Assembly: GCA_022570795.1 (NCBI GenBank)
Contig: JAKUDP010000004.1
Span: forward strand, 1,798,001 to 1,862,000
Direction of reading: 5' to 3'
DNA: 64,000 nucleotides
DNA from: Sphaerulina vaccinii
Lineage: Eukaryota > Ascomycota > Dothideomycetes > Mycosphaerellales > Mycosphaerellaceae
In this document: one piece after another, positions 32,369 through 42,100 of the stretch
Numbering within the stretch: the first letter of the stretch is position 1
Layout: each line of letters begins with the position of its first letter
Made by a program: the position numbers and the translations under genes
Notes under the pieces: model-generated
What the model was told of the DNA's origin: nothing
Databases searched by the model: none
The model's input: only the letters and a program-made list of their open reading frames with translations

Positions 32369-32991
32369 AACGGGTGGTTGAGTAGCACTTTGTGCTTGGC
32401 GTGGAAGAACGACTTCACAGTGGAGGAAAGTGAGTGTGAGAGAGCGGGCTTGTTCGAGGCAAGAAGATGCTGGCGCGTAGATCCAGTAGCCGACTGAGAG
32501 TAGTCTCGTGCCGAGTTAGGGTTCATGTGCGGATTCACAGCCTGGCGAGTCTGCTCGTGCATGCACGCGAGGCCATGGCCTGCATGCTCCTATCTCATGC
32601 GGCCGCACGACAGGCGCATAATTTCTGCAGCACGAACACCAGGGCAAGTGCAATCGGCGGCCTTCGCCGGAAGGCTGGCTCGAGGCTTATAAACCAAGTG
32701 GAGGCTTTGCAGAAAAATGGGCAGTGGTGCAGTGCGGCTGAGAAGGAGTCCAATAGCTATCAAGCGCTTTCTAACCGATCCTATTGCGGCTGTGGTGTCA
32801 CCCCAATTAGGCTGAGGATGTGCGAGCCTGCATGATATCTGGATGACCGCATATTCTGTGCTGCAGCCCCACCGGTCCCGATGTGTGAGGCAGTACTGTT
32901 CGCATTATACGTCTCCCATCGTCACTCGATCAGACGCGCTTCACAAACGGTTGTAAGCAGAGGTGGTTTACAATAGCATGCGCTGCAAGCA
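32369..32991. other. Divergent intergenic region
   Basis: 623 bases between the AAA ATPase and the STAND-like gene, which are transcribed away from each other. Both promoters should lie here. No repeat or RNA gene was seen. Confidence 0.4.
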
Positions 32992-34862
32992 ATGCCTGAT
33001 CCTTCAAGCGGTCGCGCGCCCGTGACTGACATTCGGCCCATAGCGCTTGCAGACTCTCCAGCGATCGACTTCATTGACAATCGCTTGACCGGTGTGCATC
33101 CTGCGCTGAGCAACCTGGATCCAGTCTATAACCCGCAAAGAGGATGCTATGTCCGAGAAGATCCGGGGATGCTGGCAGCTATTCAGGCGACGGATGAGAT
33201 GAAGGCTCAGGTCGCAACTTTTATGAGCGCCATCAAGGAATATGAACGTGCCACGAAGCATTCAACAGGTATCGACTTAACTCCAGCCTCGGGAAAAGTC
33301 TACAGCTGGGCCGATATTCTCACGCAGCTCGACACTGCCCAGCTCCGCTACCAGAATATAAAGAAAGAAGGCATGCTCGGTAGCTTCAGATCTTGCATCA
33401 GGAGTTTCCACAAGTTCCAGAAGCCAGTAGAATCGTGGTTGCGTCTACTGCCTTCGGATTCTTGGCAAGGCTCGGTGTTGTGTGGTGGCATCAAGGTCAT
33501 CATCTCAGCTGCGGGACACCTGGAGAAGGTGCGCGAAGACATAGCAAGTGCTCTTGAGCAGATTCCATGCACGATCGAGAAGGTGTACGCTCTTCTGGGA
33601 GTGTACAACGATGCCACCATTCGACAGTCGCACGTCTCACAGCTCTTCGTAGTCATTCTAGATGTTCTGCAGCACTCTCTGTTGTGGTTCAGCAAGAACC
33701 CCATGAGGAAGGCCGCGAAGGCTTTCTTCACCGGTGATGCGTATGGGCAGGAGCTTCGCGAGAAACTAGCCAGTCTTCATCGACTCGAGAGGCGGATAGA
33801 CGAGCAAGCTATTGTTGGCCTGCATCAAGGTGTAAGCCAGGTGGACATGAAGGCTAATGCTCGTAGGTCATGTGGCTCATGGCAGCTTTCCAGAACCCAG
33901 GCTGACTCGGATACTAGTCATCTCTATGACGGCAGACAATGTCGCTGTGCTTGAAGAAATGCGAGTGATGCTGATCAACCAGGACCGCCTGAGGCAAGAT
34001 AGAGCTGCATTCATGGAAGAAACGCGCTTGGCGCGAGAGCAACTGCAATCGGAACGTCGAGCCGTGGCAGTCGAAAGGAAGAGTAAGTCGCTGTCAAGGT
34101 CGTGCTGGCCTTTGTAGCGTTGACTGACTTTATGCAGAGCTGTTGCTGGACGCCCTTTCGTATGACGGTTTACAGTGTCGCGGAGACCTGTCAAGTGCGC
34201 TTGCAGTAGGTCCAACATTCTACCAAGACGCTCAAGACCGAGCTGGGTGGATTCTGCAGTCGGCACAGATCGCAAAGTGGTTGTCGAGCTCAAACTCGAG
34301 CATCCTGGTCGTCAACGGCAACAGCGCTCACCACGAGCGTGACTCGGCAGTGTCGCTCTTCTCGGCCATGCTCGCTCGTGGCCTTTCTCAAGCTCCAGAC
34401 AGAGTAGTCCTCTATTGGTTCTGTGGCACGCAGGCGTCTGGTGGACCACACGATGCTGCTAAAAGCTTGCTCGGCCAGATACTGCAGGCCGGCGTAGAAG
34501 ACATGCCAATACCACGCAAAGGAGCCGCTGATGAACTAGCTGACTTGGCGACTGTGGTTGCACTGCTCAGCAGCTGCATCATACACCAGCTAAAGGAAAC
34601 AGATGTGTATTGCATCCTGGACTCTGTTTCTTTCTACGAAGGTCGTGATCGTAACTCTGGGCTGATTCTACTGTATCGGGAGCTGGTGGCCATCGTGGAA
34701 ACATGTGCAGCAGCGCACCAGCTAAGAGTCCTGGTGACCAGTCCTACGCGGAGTAGCTATATGGGCTCCTTCCAAGACGACTCGGATGCTGTGGTATTGT
34801 CGGTGCCCGATGTGGTGGATGGCGCAACGTCAAGGTTACATGCGTCAGCGTTTATTCAGTGA
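32992..34862 (+). CDS. STAND-like protein with degenerate nucleotide-binding site, about 575 residues
   Basis: Exon 1 is 32992-33829. Exon 2 ends at 34082 and begins at 33918, 33894 or 33867 (all keep the frame). Exon 3 is 34138-34862. The N-terminal 280 residues match the helical domain (DUF7708-like) that precedes NACHT/STAND ATPases in ascomycetes (SLLWFSKNPMRKAAKAFF, then ELREKLASLHRLE). A coiled-coil segment rich in Arg/Glu follows (about 285-335). The C-terminal 240 residues keep the NTPase-like pattern, but where a Walker A loop is expected there is SILVVNGNSAHHERDS, without GxxxxGK[ST]. The later CILDSVSFYEG is like a Walker B strand. No ankyrin, WD or TPR repeats follow. This suggests a P-loop-less relative of fungal NLR-like proteins, of unknown function. 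Confidence 0.6.
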
Positions 34863-35497
34863 GCTAGGTTTGGTCTCTGGCCACTTACCACTTGCGCAGC
34901 CTCATAGCGTGTCGTTGTGCGTGCTTGCTGCCTGTTCCTGCCTTCAGCGTGCTCGAGATCAGCTGGAAAGTCCAGAGCGCGACTCCTCGCAATTGAGGCA
35001 CGAGTGACCGCGATATGCATAGCAATGTCACCTGGAGCACAAAGCGCCTCCATCTCATGTTCGTGCCGATCTTTAGATTGATGTGCTGCTTCTGTGTCAG
35101 CTGCTTCTCTTTATGGAGCTCTTGCCCCTCGAGTATCGCCACTCGATCTTGCTCGGCAAATGCTTGTGCGAAAGAAGCATGCACTTCACCTGGTCAAAGC
35201 GATGGCGCTTGTAGCTCATGCAGACATTATAGGCAAACAGAGTCACGATCTGGTCACGCCTCCCGCCTCATTCGTATCGCTTGTGGTCTTCTTTGATCGT
35301 GGATTCTCAGGAACGTAATACGGGTTGCGCCGCGATCGCTGTAGGCTCCAAGTGAAAGAGACAAGGATCGATGACATCTTCACGTTTCTCATTGCTGAAA
35401 GTCATCCGCTGTCCTCCATGCAATGCTGTTCATACAATACTCTATGATTCATTTCGTTCGGTCGCTTCGCGAGTCCGCTCTGGCAGCGCTCGATCGC
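34863..35497. other. Intergenic between converging genes
   Basis: 635 bases with short frames only. A plus-strand frame up to 35007 could in principle be an extra exon of the STAND-like gene, but it has no supporting motif. Confidence 0.35.
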
Positions 35498-36271
35498 TTA
35501 TTTCGCAGCGTACTTGGTCTTTCCAAAGTCCCACGGCACATATCTGTTCTTGTAGTTAGCATATCCATCCACAGTACAGCCCGGTCCAACTTTATCAGCT
35601 GTCGATTGGGATCCCCATCTCTCGCATCGTTTCACTCACCTATACTTAATCATACTCTGAATCTGCCTCCTCATCGTCAAAAACACCAATATCAACCAAT
35701 AAACCACCAGTACCGGCCAAAACACTGGCAAATTGAAGATCTCAGACCAACTACACAGAAAACTGAGTGCCACAGCTCTTGTCGCCGAATGCCAGAACTT
35801 GAATTCGGGGAGTCTGCGCACAAATGGCTTGAACTCCTGGTCATTCTTCGTGGGCAGGGAAGAGGCTCCGTCCTCCATGTCGGTATCTGCATCGAGGGAG
35901 GGGTCGAATTTGGGCGAGATGAAGGCGAGGAAGAGGTTGAGGAGGTAGATTCCGAGAGCGTATGCGACTATTCCAGGCATTAGTATGGCATAGAAGCTGT
36001 TGTCGAGTGGTATGGATGCACATACCAATGTACCAGCCTTGTGCGAAGACTATTCTCATGGCGAAGAGGAAGAAGATGACGGCTGTGCCTATCCATCTGT
36101 ACGTAATGTAGGGTGTGGACTTGTCGAGGTAGGATTGATAGATCTGTTCTCTCCCATCAGTATGCGCCTTCAATGTATGCTGCCTGCCATTGCGAGTGTT
36201 CATACCTGCTGGAATCTCGTCGTCTGCGCTGAGACGGCCGCAAAGGGCGTGTCGGGTTCGGGCGCGTCCAT
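35498..36271 (-). CDS. RER1: Rer1, ER retrieval receptor of the Golgi
   Basis: Four exons (36206-36271, 36026-36143, 35640-35967, 35498-35543) with canonical splice sites give 185 residues, the family length. Rer1 is a four-span protein of the early Golgi that returns ER membrane proteins through COPI vesicles. Diagnostic stretches are IYQSYLDKSTPYITYRW, YALGIYLLNLFLAF, PEFKFWHSATRA, FNLPVFWPVLVVYWLIL, MRRQIQ and the C-terminal RYVPWDFGKTKY. The first exon is 22 residues and the last 16, so the gene is easily missed as a whole; the borders were set by conservation. Membrane spans lie near residues 40-57, 62-80, 122-138 and 140-158. Confidence 0.93.
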
Positions 36272-36738
36272 CGTTGCGGTGTCTTCCACTGGTGAGAGAT
36301 GGCGATGTGTGGGAGAGGAGGAAGGAGACGATGCGGCGCAAGGAAGAAGTCGAGTTGCTGGCTGTCAACGAATGGCCGATCCCTTATTCTTTTTAGGGCC
36401 ACGAAAGCACGTTGAGCTCGCGCTACGCCACGATCAAATTGTGGATCACTCTGAAGATGTGTGGCGGTGCAAGAAATCGTCACTGAATGTCCGTGTATTT
36501 GTTCTTCTCCTTGCACTTTATTACAGCACTTCATCATCATCTTCACCATCAATCACATGCACCATGGCATGCTACACGTGGCGAGAGCCGGGCGCTCCTA
36601 CCCGCGATGATGGAGATACCACTTCCGGCGAATATGCTCAAGGCCTGTCTTTGTCCTTGCTGAAGGACTCGAGCAACAGAAATACCACTTCAGCTTCGAG
36701 ATAACATTCTACCAACTAACATACAGATAACCAGCATC
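36272..36738. other. Divergent intergenic region, possible 5' leader intron
   Basis: 467 bases between RER1 and the small acidic-protein gene. The sequence CTAAC followed by ACATACAG at about 36714-36726 looks like a branch site and 3' splice site, so the downstream gene may have an intron in its leader. Confidence 0.35.
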
Positions 36739-37167
36739 ATGGCCGCCGGTCTTCCTCCTGGATTCTCGCTCGACACCGAGCCAACAGATTATGATCCACT
36801 GAACACAAGGCACCTTCGGATGTACATTACCCATCTTGGAATATCAGATGACAATGGAAACCCATACACGTCAAGATTCAAAGTCGACCTTCTACAAGCT
36901 GTTCAAGACTATTATGCTTCACCAGACAGAATAACAGAAGCCGCATTTGGTCTAGATGCAGCGCAAGGCGCAAGTTTGCAAGAGATTTTCGACAATATAG
37001 AGGATAATATTGGTCTGCTTACCAGAATGCCTCAAGCTGACAATGCTGCAATCAGGGGTGTTATCAATGGGCTCGAAGCAACACGAGACTATCTCCAAGC
37101 CCTGTTCAATATATTCGAGCAGCTTTCTGAGGATGGGAGGGATGGAGATGAGGATGATGATGCCTGA
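36739..37167 (+). CDS. Small acidic hypothetical protein, 142 residues
   Basis: A single exon starting with ATG in good context (ATCATGG). The protein is acidic, soluble and mostly helical, with no signal peptide. Residues about 28-60 (RMYITHLGISDDNG...FKVDLLQAVQDYY) have a helix-turn-helix-like pattern vaguely similar to a SAP-type motif. The C terminus is a run of Asp/Glu (DGDEDDDA). I do not recognise a family. The clean codon pattern and possible leader intron support a real gene. Confidence 0.5.
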   Translation: MAAGLPPGFSLDTEPTDYDPLNTRHLRMYITHLGISDDNGNPYTSRFKVDLLQAVQDYYASPDRITEAAFGLDAAQGASLQEIFDNIEDNIGLLTRMPQADNAAIRGVINGLEATRDYLQALFNIFEQLSEDGRDGDEDDDA

Positions 37168-37487
37168 AAGGAGTCCGAGTACAGTACTTGGTCCAGATAT
37201 CCACCTATTGTATAGCCTCTATTATCGTTCTACTGCTTCCAGTCCCACATTCAGCTTCTCGAAGACGCGTACGTACTGCTCCCTACGAAGTATATCAGTT
37301 GAACTAGCTGTGGCGCATGCAATTGATCCTGGCATGTGCAAACGATCGAAGTGATTGGCCAATGGCTGATGACGGCTTAAGAAGCTCTGACATAACATAT
37401 ATCCGAGGTGGAAGCTCTTGTTCTCTCTGACCATAACATCACAACTGCTGGTTCAGTCTTCTGTACAACAAACACACGACCAACAAG
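37168..37487. other. Intergenic, promoter of enoyl-CoA hydratase
   Basis: 320 bases without a coding frame of interest. The right end is an ACA-rich leader. Confidence 0.4.
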
Positions 37488-38410
37488 ATGCTGGCATCCA
37501 AAGTCCTCAGGCCGAGTGCCCGCTTCATGCAGCCCTTGCGCGTCCGAAACTACTCCACAGCAACAGAAACGACATATGAACACATCAAAGTCTCCACGCC
37601 TCGAGCAGGTGTCGGACTTGGTTAGCCATATTCCTCCCCATCACTACCACATCCCACCATACTAACAAGCTACTCATAGTCGAACTCCACCGCCCCAAAG
37701 CCCTAAACGCCCTCTTCACGCCCCTCATAACCGAACTAAACACCGCCCTAAAGTCCTTCGACAAAGACCCCTCCATCGGAGCCATCGTCCTCACCGGATC
37801 CCCCAAAGCCTTCGCAGCAGGCGCCGACATAAAAGAAATGTCCACGAAAAATTTCTCAGAAGCCTACGGAGACGACTTTATCGAATCGTGGAGCGATCTC
37901 CCCAATACGATAAAGAAACCTGTCATCGCAGCTGTAAATGGCCATGCATTAGGCGGAGGTTGTGAATTGGCTATGATGTGTGATGTGCTATATTGTTCTG
38001 AAAAAGCGAATTTCGGACAGCCGGAGATTAAATTGGGTGTCATACCAGGAGCTGGAGGGAGTCAGAGGTTGACGAGGGCAATTGGGAAGAGTAGAGCGAT
38101 GGAATTCATTTTGACAGGGAAGAATTTCAGTGGGAAAGAGGCGTATGAATGGGGTTTGGCTGCGAGGGTTTTTGCTACGCCGGAGGAGTGTGTGGAGGGT
38201 GCTTTGGCTACGGCGGAGACTATTGCGGGTTATAGCAAGATTGCAGTTAAGGCGTGTAAAGAGGTTGTGAACAAGTCACAGGATCTGGGGATTAGAGAGG
38301 GAGTGGAATTTGAGAGGAGGGTGTTTCATGGGCTTTTTGGGAGTCAGGATCAGAAAATTGGGATGAAGGCTTTTGCTGAGAAGAAGAAGGCTGAGTGGAC
38401 GCATAGGTGA
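37488..38410 (+). CDS. Mitochondrial short-chain enoyl-CoA hydratase
   Basis: Exons 37488-37620 and 37680-38410 (intron GTTAGC...CATAG, CTAAC branch site) give 287 residues. Residues 1-24 are Arg/Ser-rich without acids (MLASKVLRPSARFMQPLRVRN), a mitochondrial targeting sequence. The crotonase fold follows: HRPKALNAL, the oxyanion-hole segment AAGADIKEM, GHALGGGCELAMMCD with one catalytic Glu region, and GQPEIKLGVIPGAGGSQRL with the second Glu. This is the ECHS1 type that hydrates trans-2-enoyl-CoA in beta-oxidation and branched-chain amino-acid breakdown. The donor GTTAGC is slightly unusual but restores the frame exactly. Confidence 0.9.
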
Positions 38411-38476
38411 TCCGATCTGATCAAAACGTCCATGCGTCGTCGCTATATCATCGCGAGAAGGAAGACCAGCTTCACA

Positions 38477-38898
38477 TCACTTCTTAAAAGCCATACCCAA
38501 ATGATCCGCAGAACCTGTCTGTTGATTGGCAATCTGATCTGAAGCTTTCATGTTGGTCCCGCCAACCGTCGTGCCAGAGCGCTTGTCTCCTGCAGATGTC
38601 AATCAGCACGTTACTTCTCTCAACAACAAATACCACAGTTCATGAAGCAAAAGACATACCCGAACTCAACTGATTCAAACTATCACTCGCAGCCTGAGAT
38701 TTCTTCTGTCCGCTCGATTGAGTCTCTTCAGTCATCATATCTCCTACTGCTGTTGATGCCGCCTGCAGTCCACCTAACAAACAAGACGAATCAGCAAAGC
38801 ATTCATATCGTTGTAGTGGAGGGTATGATTTACTAACCTCCTTGACCTTTTAACGCTTTACCCATATTGCCTGGTACATCTCCAAAGTAACTTGACAT
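38477..38898 (-). CDS. Small hydrophilic protein with two introns, 95 residues
   Basis: Exons 38838-38898, 38660-38773 and 38477-38589 all join with a one-base carry to 95 residues. None of the exons is long enough to stand out alone. The protein starts MSSYFGDVPGNMGKALKGQGG and is rich in Gly, Ser, Gln, Ala and Lys, without membrane span or signal peptide. It resembles small, disordered, stress-type (LEA-like) fungal proteins in composition; no domain is recognised. The evidence is the consistent splicing, three exons in the same phase, and the sensible start at the first ATG. It lies tail to tail with the hydratase, 66 bases apart. Confidence 0.6.
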
Positions 38899-39331
38899 CT
38901 TGTCCTGGATTTGAGCTAGTTGTTGTTAACGAAATGTTGGGTTGTATTTTAATCTGTCGGAATGCGAGAAAGTTATACAGTACTGTGTGTTGTTTAGTTC
39001 TAGCGCCAGCGCCATGTCAATGGTGGTAAGGTGAGGTGATGATATATTCACTTGGGAATAAGGTTACACAAGCTGGACGTCATAACTTGTCAAAACCAGT
39101 CAAGATGTTGGAAGTGGTGTGCAGGGATGATGATGAAGAAAGAGGGACTTCACGTTTCACAATGGGGTCAGTAGAATTGTTCCTCGATGCGATCTGTATG
39201 TGGTGTGGTAAAGAATGCTCATTAATCATTATACTATACTCGTATCTTTATGCTTTTCGTCAAGGAGTGGACTTCTGCTTTTCCGCTCTCTCTATCAATC
39301 ATTCTTCTCGTTTTCGGCTCGAGACCCTCAT
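38899..39331. other. Intergenic
   Basis: 433 bases, low in coding signal. The left part should be the promoter of the 95-residue protein gene. Confidence 0.35.
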
Positions 39332-40018
39332 CTACGCCTTGTATCCAGTCTTGATCGCAGTCCTCATAACATCGACCTTCTGGCAAGTTGGGTTCTGTGG
39401 CTTGGCCTTGCCGACTCCGAAGTTCAGAGACATGTAGTTGTAACCAAAATAGTTGTACTGGCAAATGTACCAGTGGTACAGCCCGATTTGTGTACCGGTC
39501 TTTGCTGGAACAACAGTATCGTCGTAGCCATTAGGAATGAACATCCTGTTGTTCTTGTCGAAACCAATTTGTTGGGCGTTGTATGGCGCAATAGGAGCGA
39601 ACTGAGCGTGAGCGACGTTGGTCGCTGGGCTGAAGACGAGGTCCATGGCTTCCGATTCTGCAGATGAATAGGGTCAGTGGAGTATTCATATATCGAGCTA
39701 TTAAGTGGATGAAGAGTGCTTACCGTTGAAGTTGCCTCCCATGAGCTCGTATGTTAGGATACCGGTCTTGCCTAGATCTGGGTTGGCAACGGTCTGGCCA
39801 TCAGTGGTGTTGAATTGGTATGGTGTGCCGGGCGCATTGCCAACACAAAGACCTTCGATTGCGGCGCCTTCATGGCAAGAGTAGAGAGCCTTCCCATTCA
39901 GAGTGGCGTTGGAGCTCTTGAGGGTGAGTGTGAAGGGCTTCGATTGTGTGTAGTTCTGCGCAGCGACGGTGCTGGTAACGGACAGCAGAGCTGCGACGCT
40001 TGCGACAGTGGCCTTCAT
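39332..40018 (-). CDS. Secreted protein, DUF7907-like, 206 residues
   Basis: Exons 39724-40018 and 39332-39657, joined with a one-base carry, give 206 residues. Residues 1-20 are a signal peptide (MKATVASVAALL start). The mature part has the pattern FTLTLKSS near the N terminus, YSCHEGAAIEGLCVG, a GGNFN segment at the splice, then MFIPNGYDDT, WYICQYNYFGYNY and a final NPTCQKVDV. This order is that of small secreted ascomycete proteins grouped as DUF7907. Four cysteines suggest two disulfides. The function is unknown; such proteins are abundant in secretomes of plant-associated fungi. Confidence 0.75.
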
Positions 40019-42100
40019 GTTTGTTGTCGGTGGTTGTACGGTGTGAGGGAAGTCCTTTCTTTGTATGCTTCTTGTCTGTGGTGATGTTGTGTGTCGCTGT
40101 TGCTTGTTCTGATTGCATCTGTTAATCGGGCAGCATGCTTATATGTATTCGAGCTTCAGGCTCCCAGCACGCTGCCGGTGAGCCCGTGGTCGATGTAACA
40201 TGTGGAATGTATGGCGGCCCGGTATACCACTCTTATGATGAAGTCTAACTTACTCTTCGATAGTGTTGCATTTCTCATCCTACAAGCCTAATTCTACCAC
40301 CGCAAATGACGTACAGTACGATCTTCATGCAAGCTAGTCGGTTCCAGCGGCCGAAAGATGCTATTCTTGGCTCGCTGCGATCCTTCGAAGCACATTTGTG
40401 CATAGCTTGTGCATGGTCCATAGCTTGATACGAGAAAGCTTGGTAGATCTTGACTTGCTGGGTCATATGCTCTTTGTTTCTCCTGCAAGTCTATGCGCGA
40501 TCAGCTATTCTGCTGGAGGCCTGACATCCGCATCGAGTAGGAAGTGAACATCTTCGGTATGAAGCCCATCAGTAGTGAATCCTTGCGATACGGCCGTCGA
40601 CATGTGTGCCATCATGAACAAAGCCTGGAGTCTCCTCTTGCAAGGTTACACCAGACATTGAGTCATCTTCGTGCAGCCTCGCAGTCTCGTCACGTTGCTG
40701 ATGAACAAGCTCGACTCTCAGCTCATGAAGCTCGCGCCATAGTAGCAGCGTGGCACATGGGGTTTGAAACATTCCACAGCTACCATGGGAACTGTCTGCG
40801 CTGAGCTGTGCCACAAAGTGAGACTGAGTGGTAAGAAGAAGCGACCGCACGCGGAGTCGCCGCAGGGCTGAAGAAGCCACTCGTGATCTCGATGTCGTCC
40901 ATGAAGGAGGTCCAGCGCGGATGGAGCGTGTATGTCATGGAAGATTCCGAGGTAGAGTAGTTGATGGGCAGCTTCCCTTGATTCCTCGACGGTGGTCTTC
41001 TCGAGGAGTGAACAGAGAATGGGACGCAGATGAAAGAGAGTGGAGAGATGATTGATCAGTAAGCAAGAAAATGGTGGCACACTGAGTCTTGGTCGCGTCC
41101 ACCAACTTCCAGCAAGACAAACCTAACATATCCAACAACATCTCACACCCAACGCAGCAATTATGGGGCAAGCCGAGACGCGGAGCTCACTGGTTGTTCA
41201 GAGCACTCAGTATAGGCCACTCCGCCCTCGCGTCACTGACGCGTGAAGAATGCCGGCTGCTCAATCTCTGTTTGCTTCCGACAGGAGAGAGATTCTTTAT
41301 CACCACCTCCACATCTCCACATGCGTATCAAGGACACTCTCCTCGCCCGTTCCCAATACGCGAGCTCAGCCTTGGCCGCTGTCGAGTGTGGTATCTGCGC
41401 AGATATGTACAGTATGAAGCTGATGAGCAGCCTATGTTTGCAGCGGTCAAGAAGCGGCAACAGATCATCTTTTAGAGAGAGGAATCCACCAGCATCGACA
41501 CTTTTACTTATATCTACAGCTTCCGGAACGAATTGGGCGTGCGAGGCATTTCGAAGAATTCCACCTGAAGTTCCAACCAGTACGACTCTACGGAAGGCTG
41601 CTGTTCCTGCAACCGACCGGGGTCCGACTCGGGCGAGATCGTCGCCAAAACACCCAATCAGCTACCGATATGATGGCTACACGCGCTACTCCTGTACCAA
41701 TTTTGGTGAACGTCTCTTCCGTCCTCAGGACCCGGCACGAAAGATCATATTCGTCTCAGAAGCTGAATGCGCCGGGATTCGATGCATCCCATTCCGTGGA
41801 CAGGCACACGTTATGCCTTACGAATTTTCTCAATCGGCGCGGCCATCAGATGCAGCGATGGTGGATCTATTCCATTGCATCGTCATGGCGAATGAAGAGC
41901 ACTTCAAGAGCGCACAGGTAGATATGGTCGTTTGAGACCAGTACGATAGCGGTCATTGCAGTATCCGCCGCCGACCATAACATTCCTTCCCTATGTCAAG
42001 CGAACATCTATCTTCTGCTGCCTGACCGCCTTCTTCTATTGTTGTCTTGCTACTCCCTATCTCAGCCGGTCCATCTGACGAACACTGACACTTTGCCGCA
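40019..42100. other. Intergenic, about 2.1 kb, mostly without genes
   Basis: A TATA-like element of the DUF7907-like gene (TATAAG, minus strand, 40138-40143) lies at its left end. Between 40.5 and 41.2 kb only scattered frames occur on both strands. A weak candidate gene at 41405-41935 is listed separately. The last 150 bases are the leader of the ABC transporter gene. Confidence 0.4.
41405..41935 (+). CDS. Doubtful hypothetical frame, 176 residues
   Basis: The frame from ATG 41405 to the stop at 41933-41935 is open. Its second half (from about residue 90) looks protein-like, with HPISYRYDGYTRYS and VMPYEFSQSARPS, while the first part is of poor composition. Upstream frames in other phases could supply a 5' exon through an intron. 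No family was recognised. It may be a fragment or a chance frame. Confidence 0.25.
   Translation: MYSMKLMSSLCLQRSRSGNRSSFRERNPPASTLLLISTASGTNWACEAFRRIPPEVPTSTTLRKAAVPATDRGPTRARSSPKHPISYRYDGYTRYSCTNFGERLFRPQDPARKIIFVSEAECAGIRCIPFRGQAHVMPYEFSQSARPSDAAMVDLFHCIVMANEEHFKSAQVDMVV

Noticed and set aside
40569..41171. Overlapping minus-strand frames with some protein-like stretches
   Set aside because: No consistent exon structure, start or family likeness could be built.
41089..41475. A 128-codon plus-strand frame before the ABC transporter
   Set aside because: It begins with TTG rather than ATG, has poor composition and no motif.
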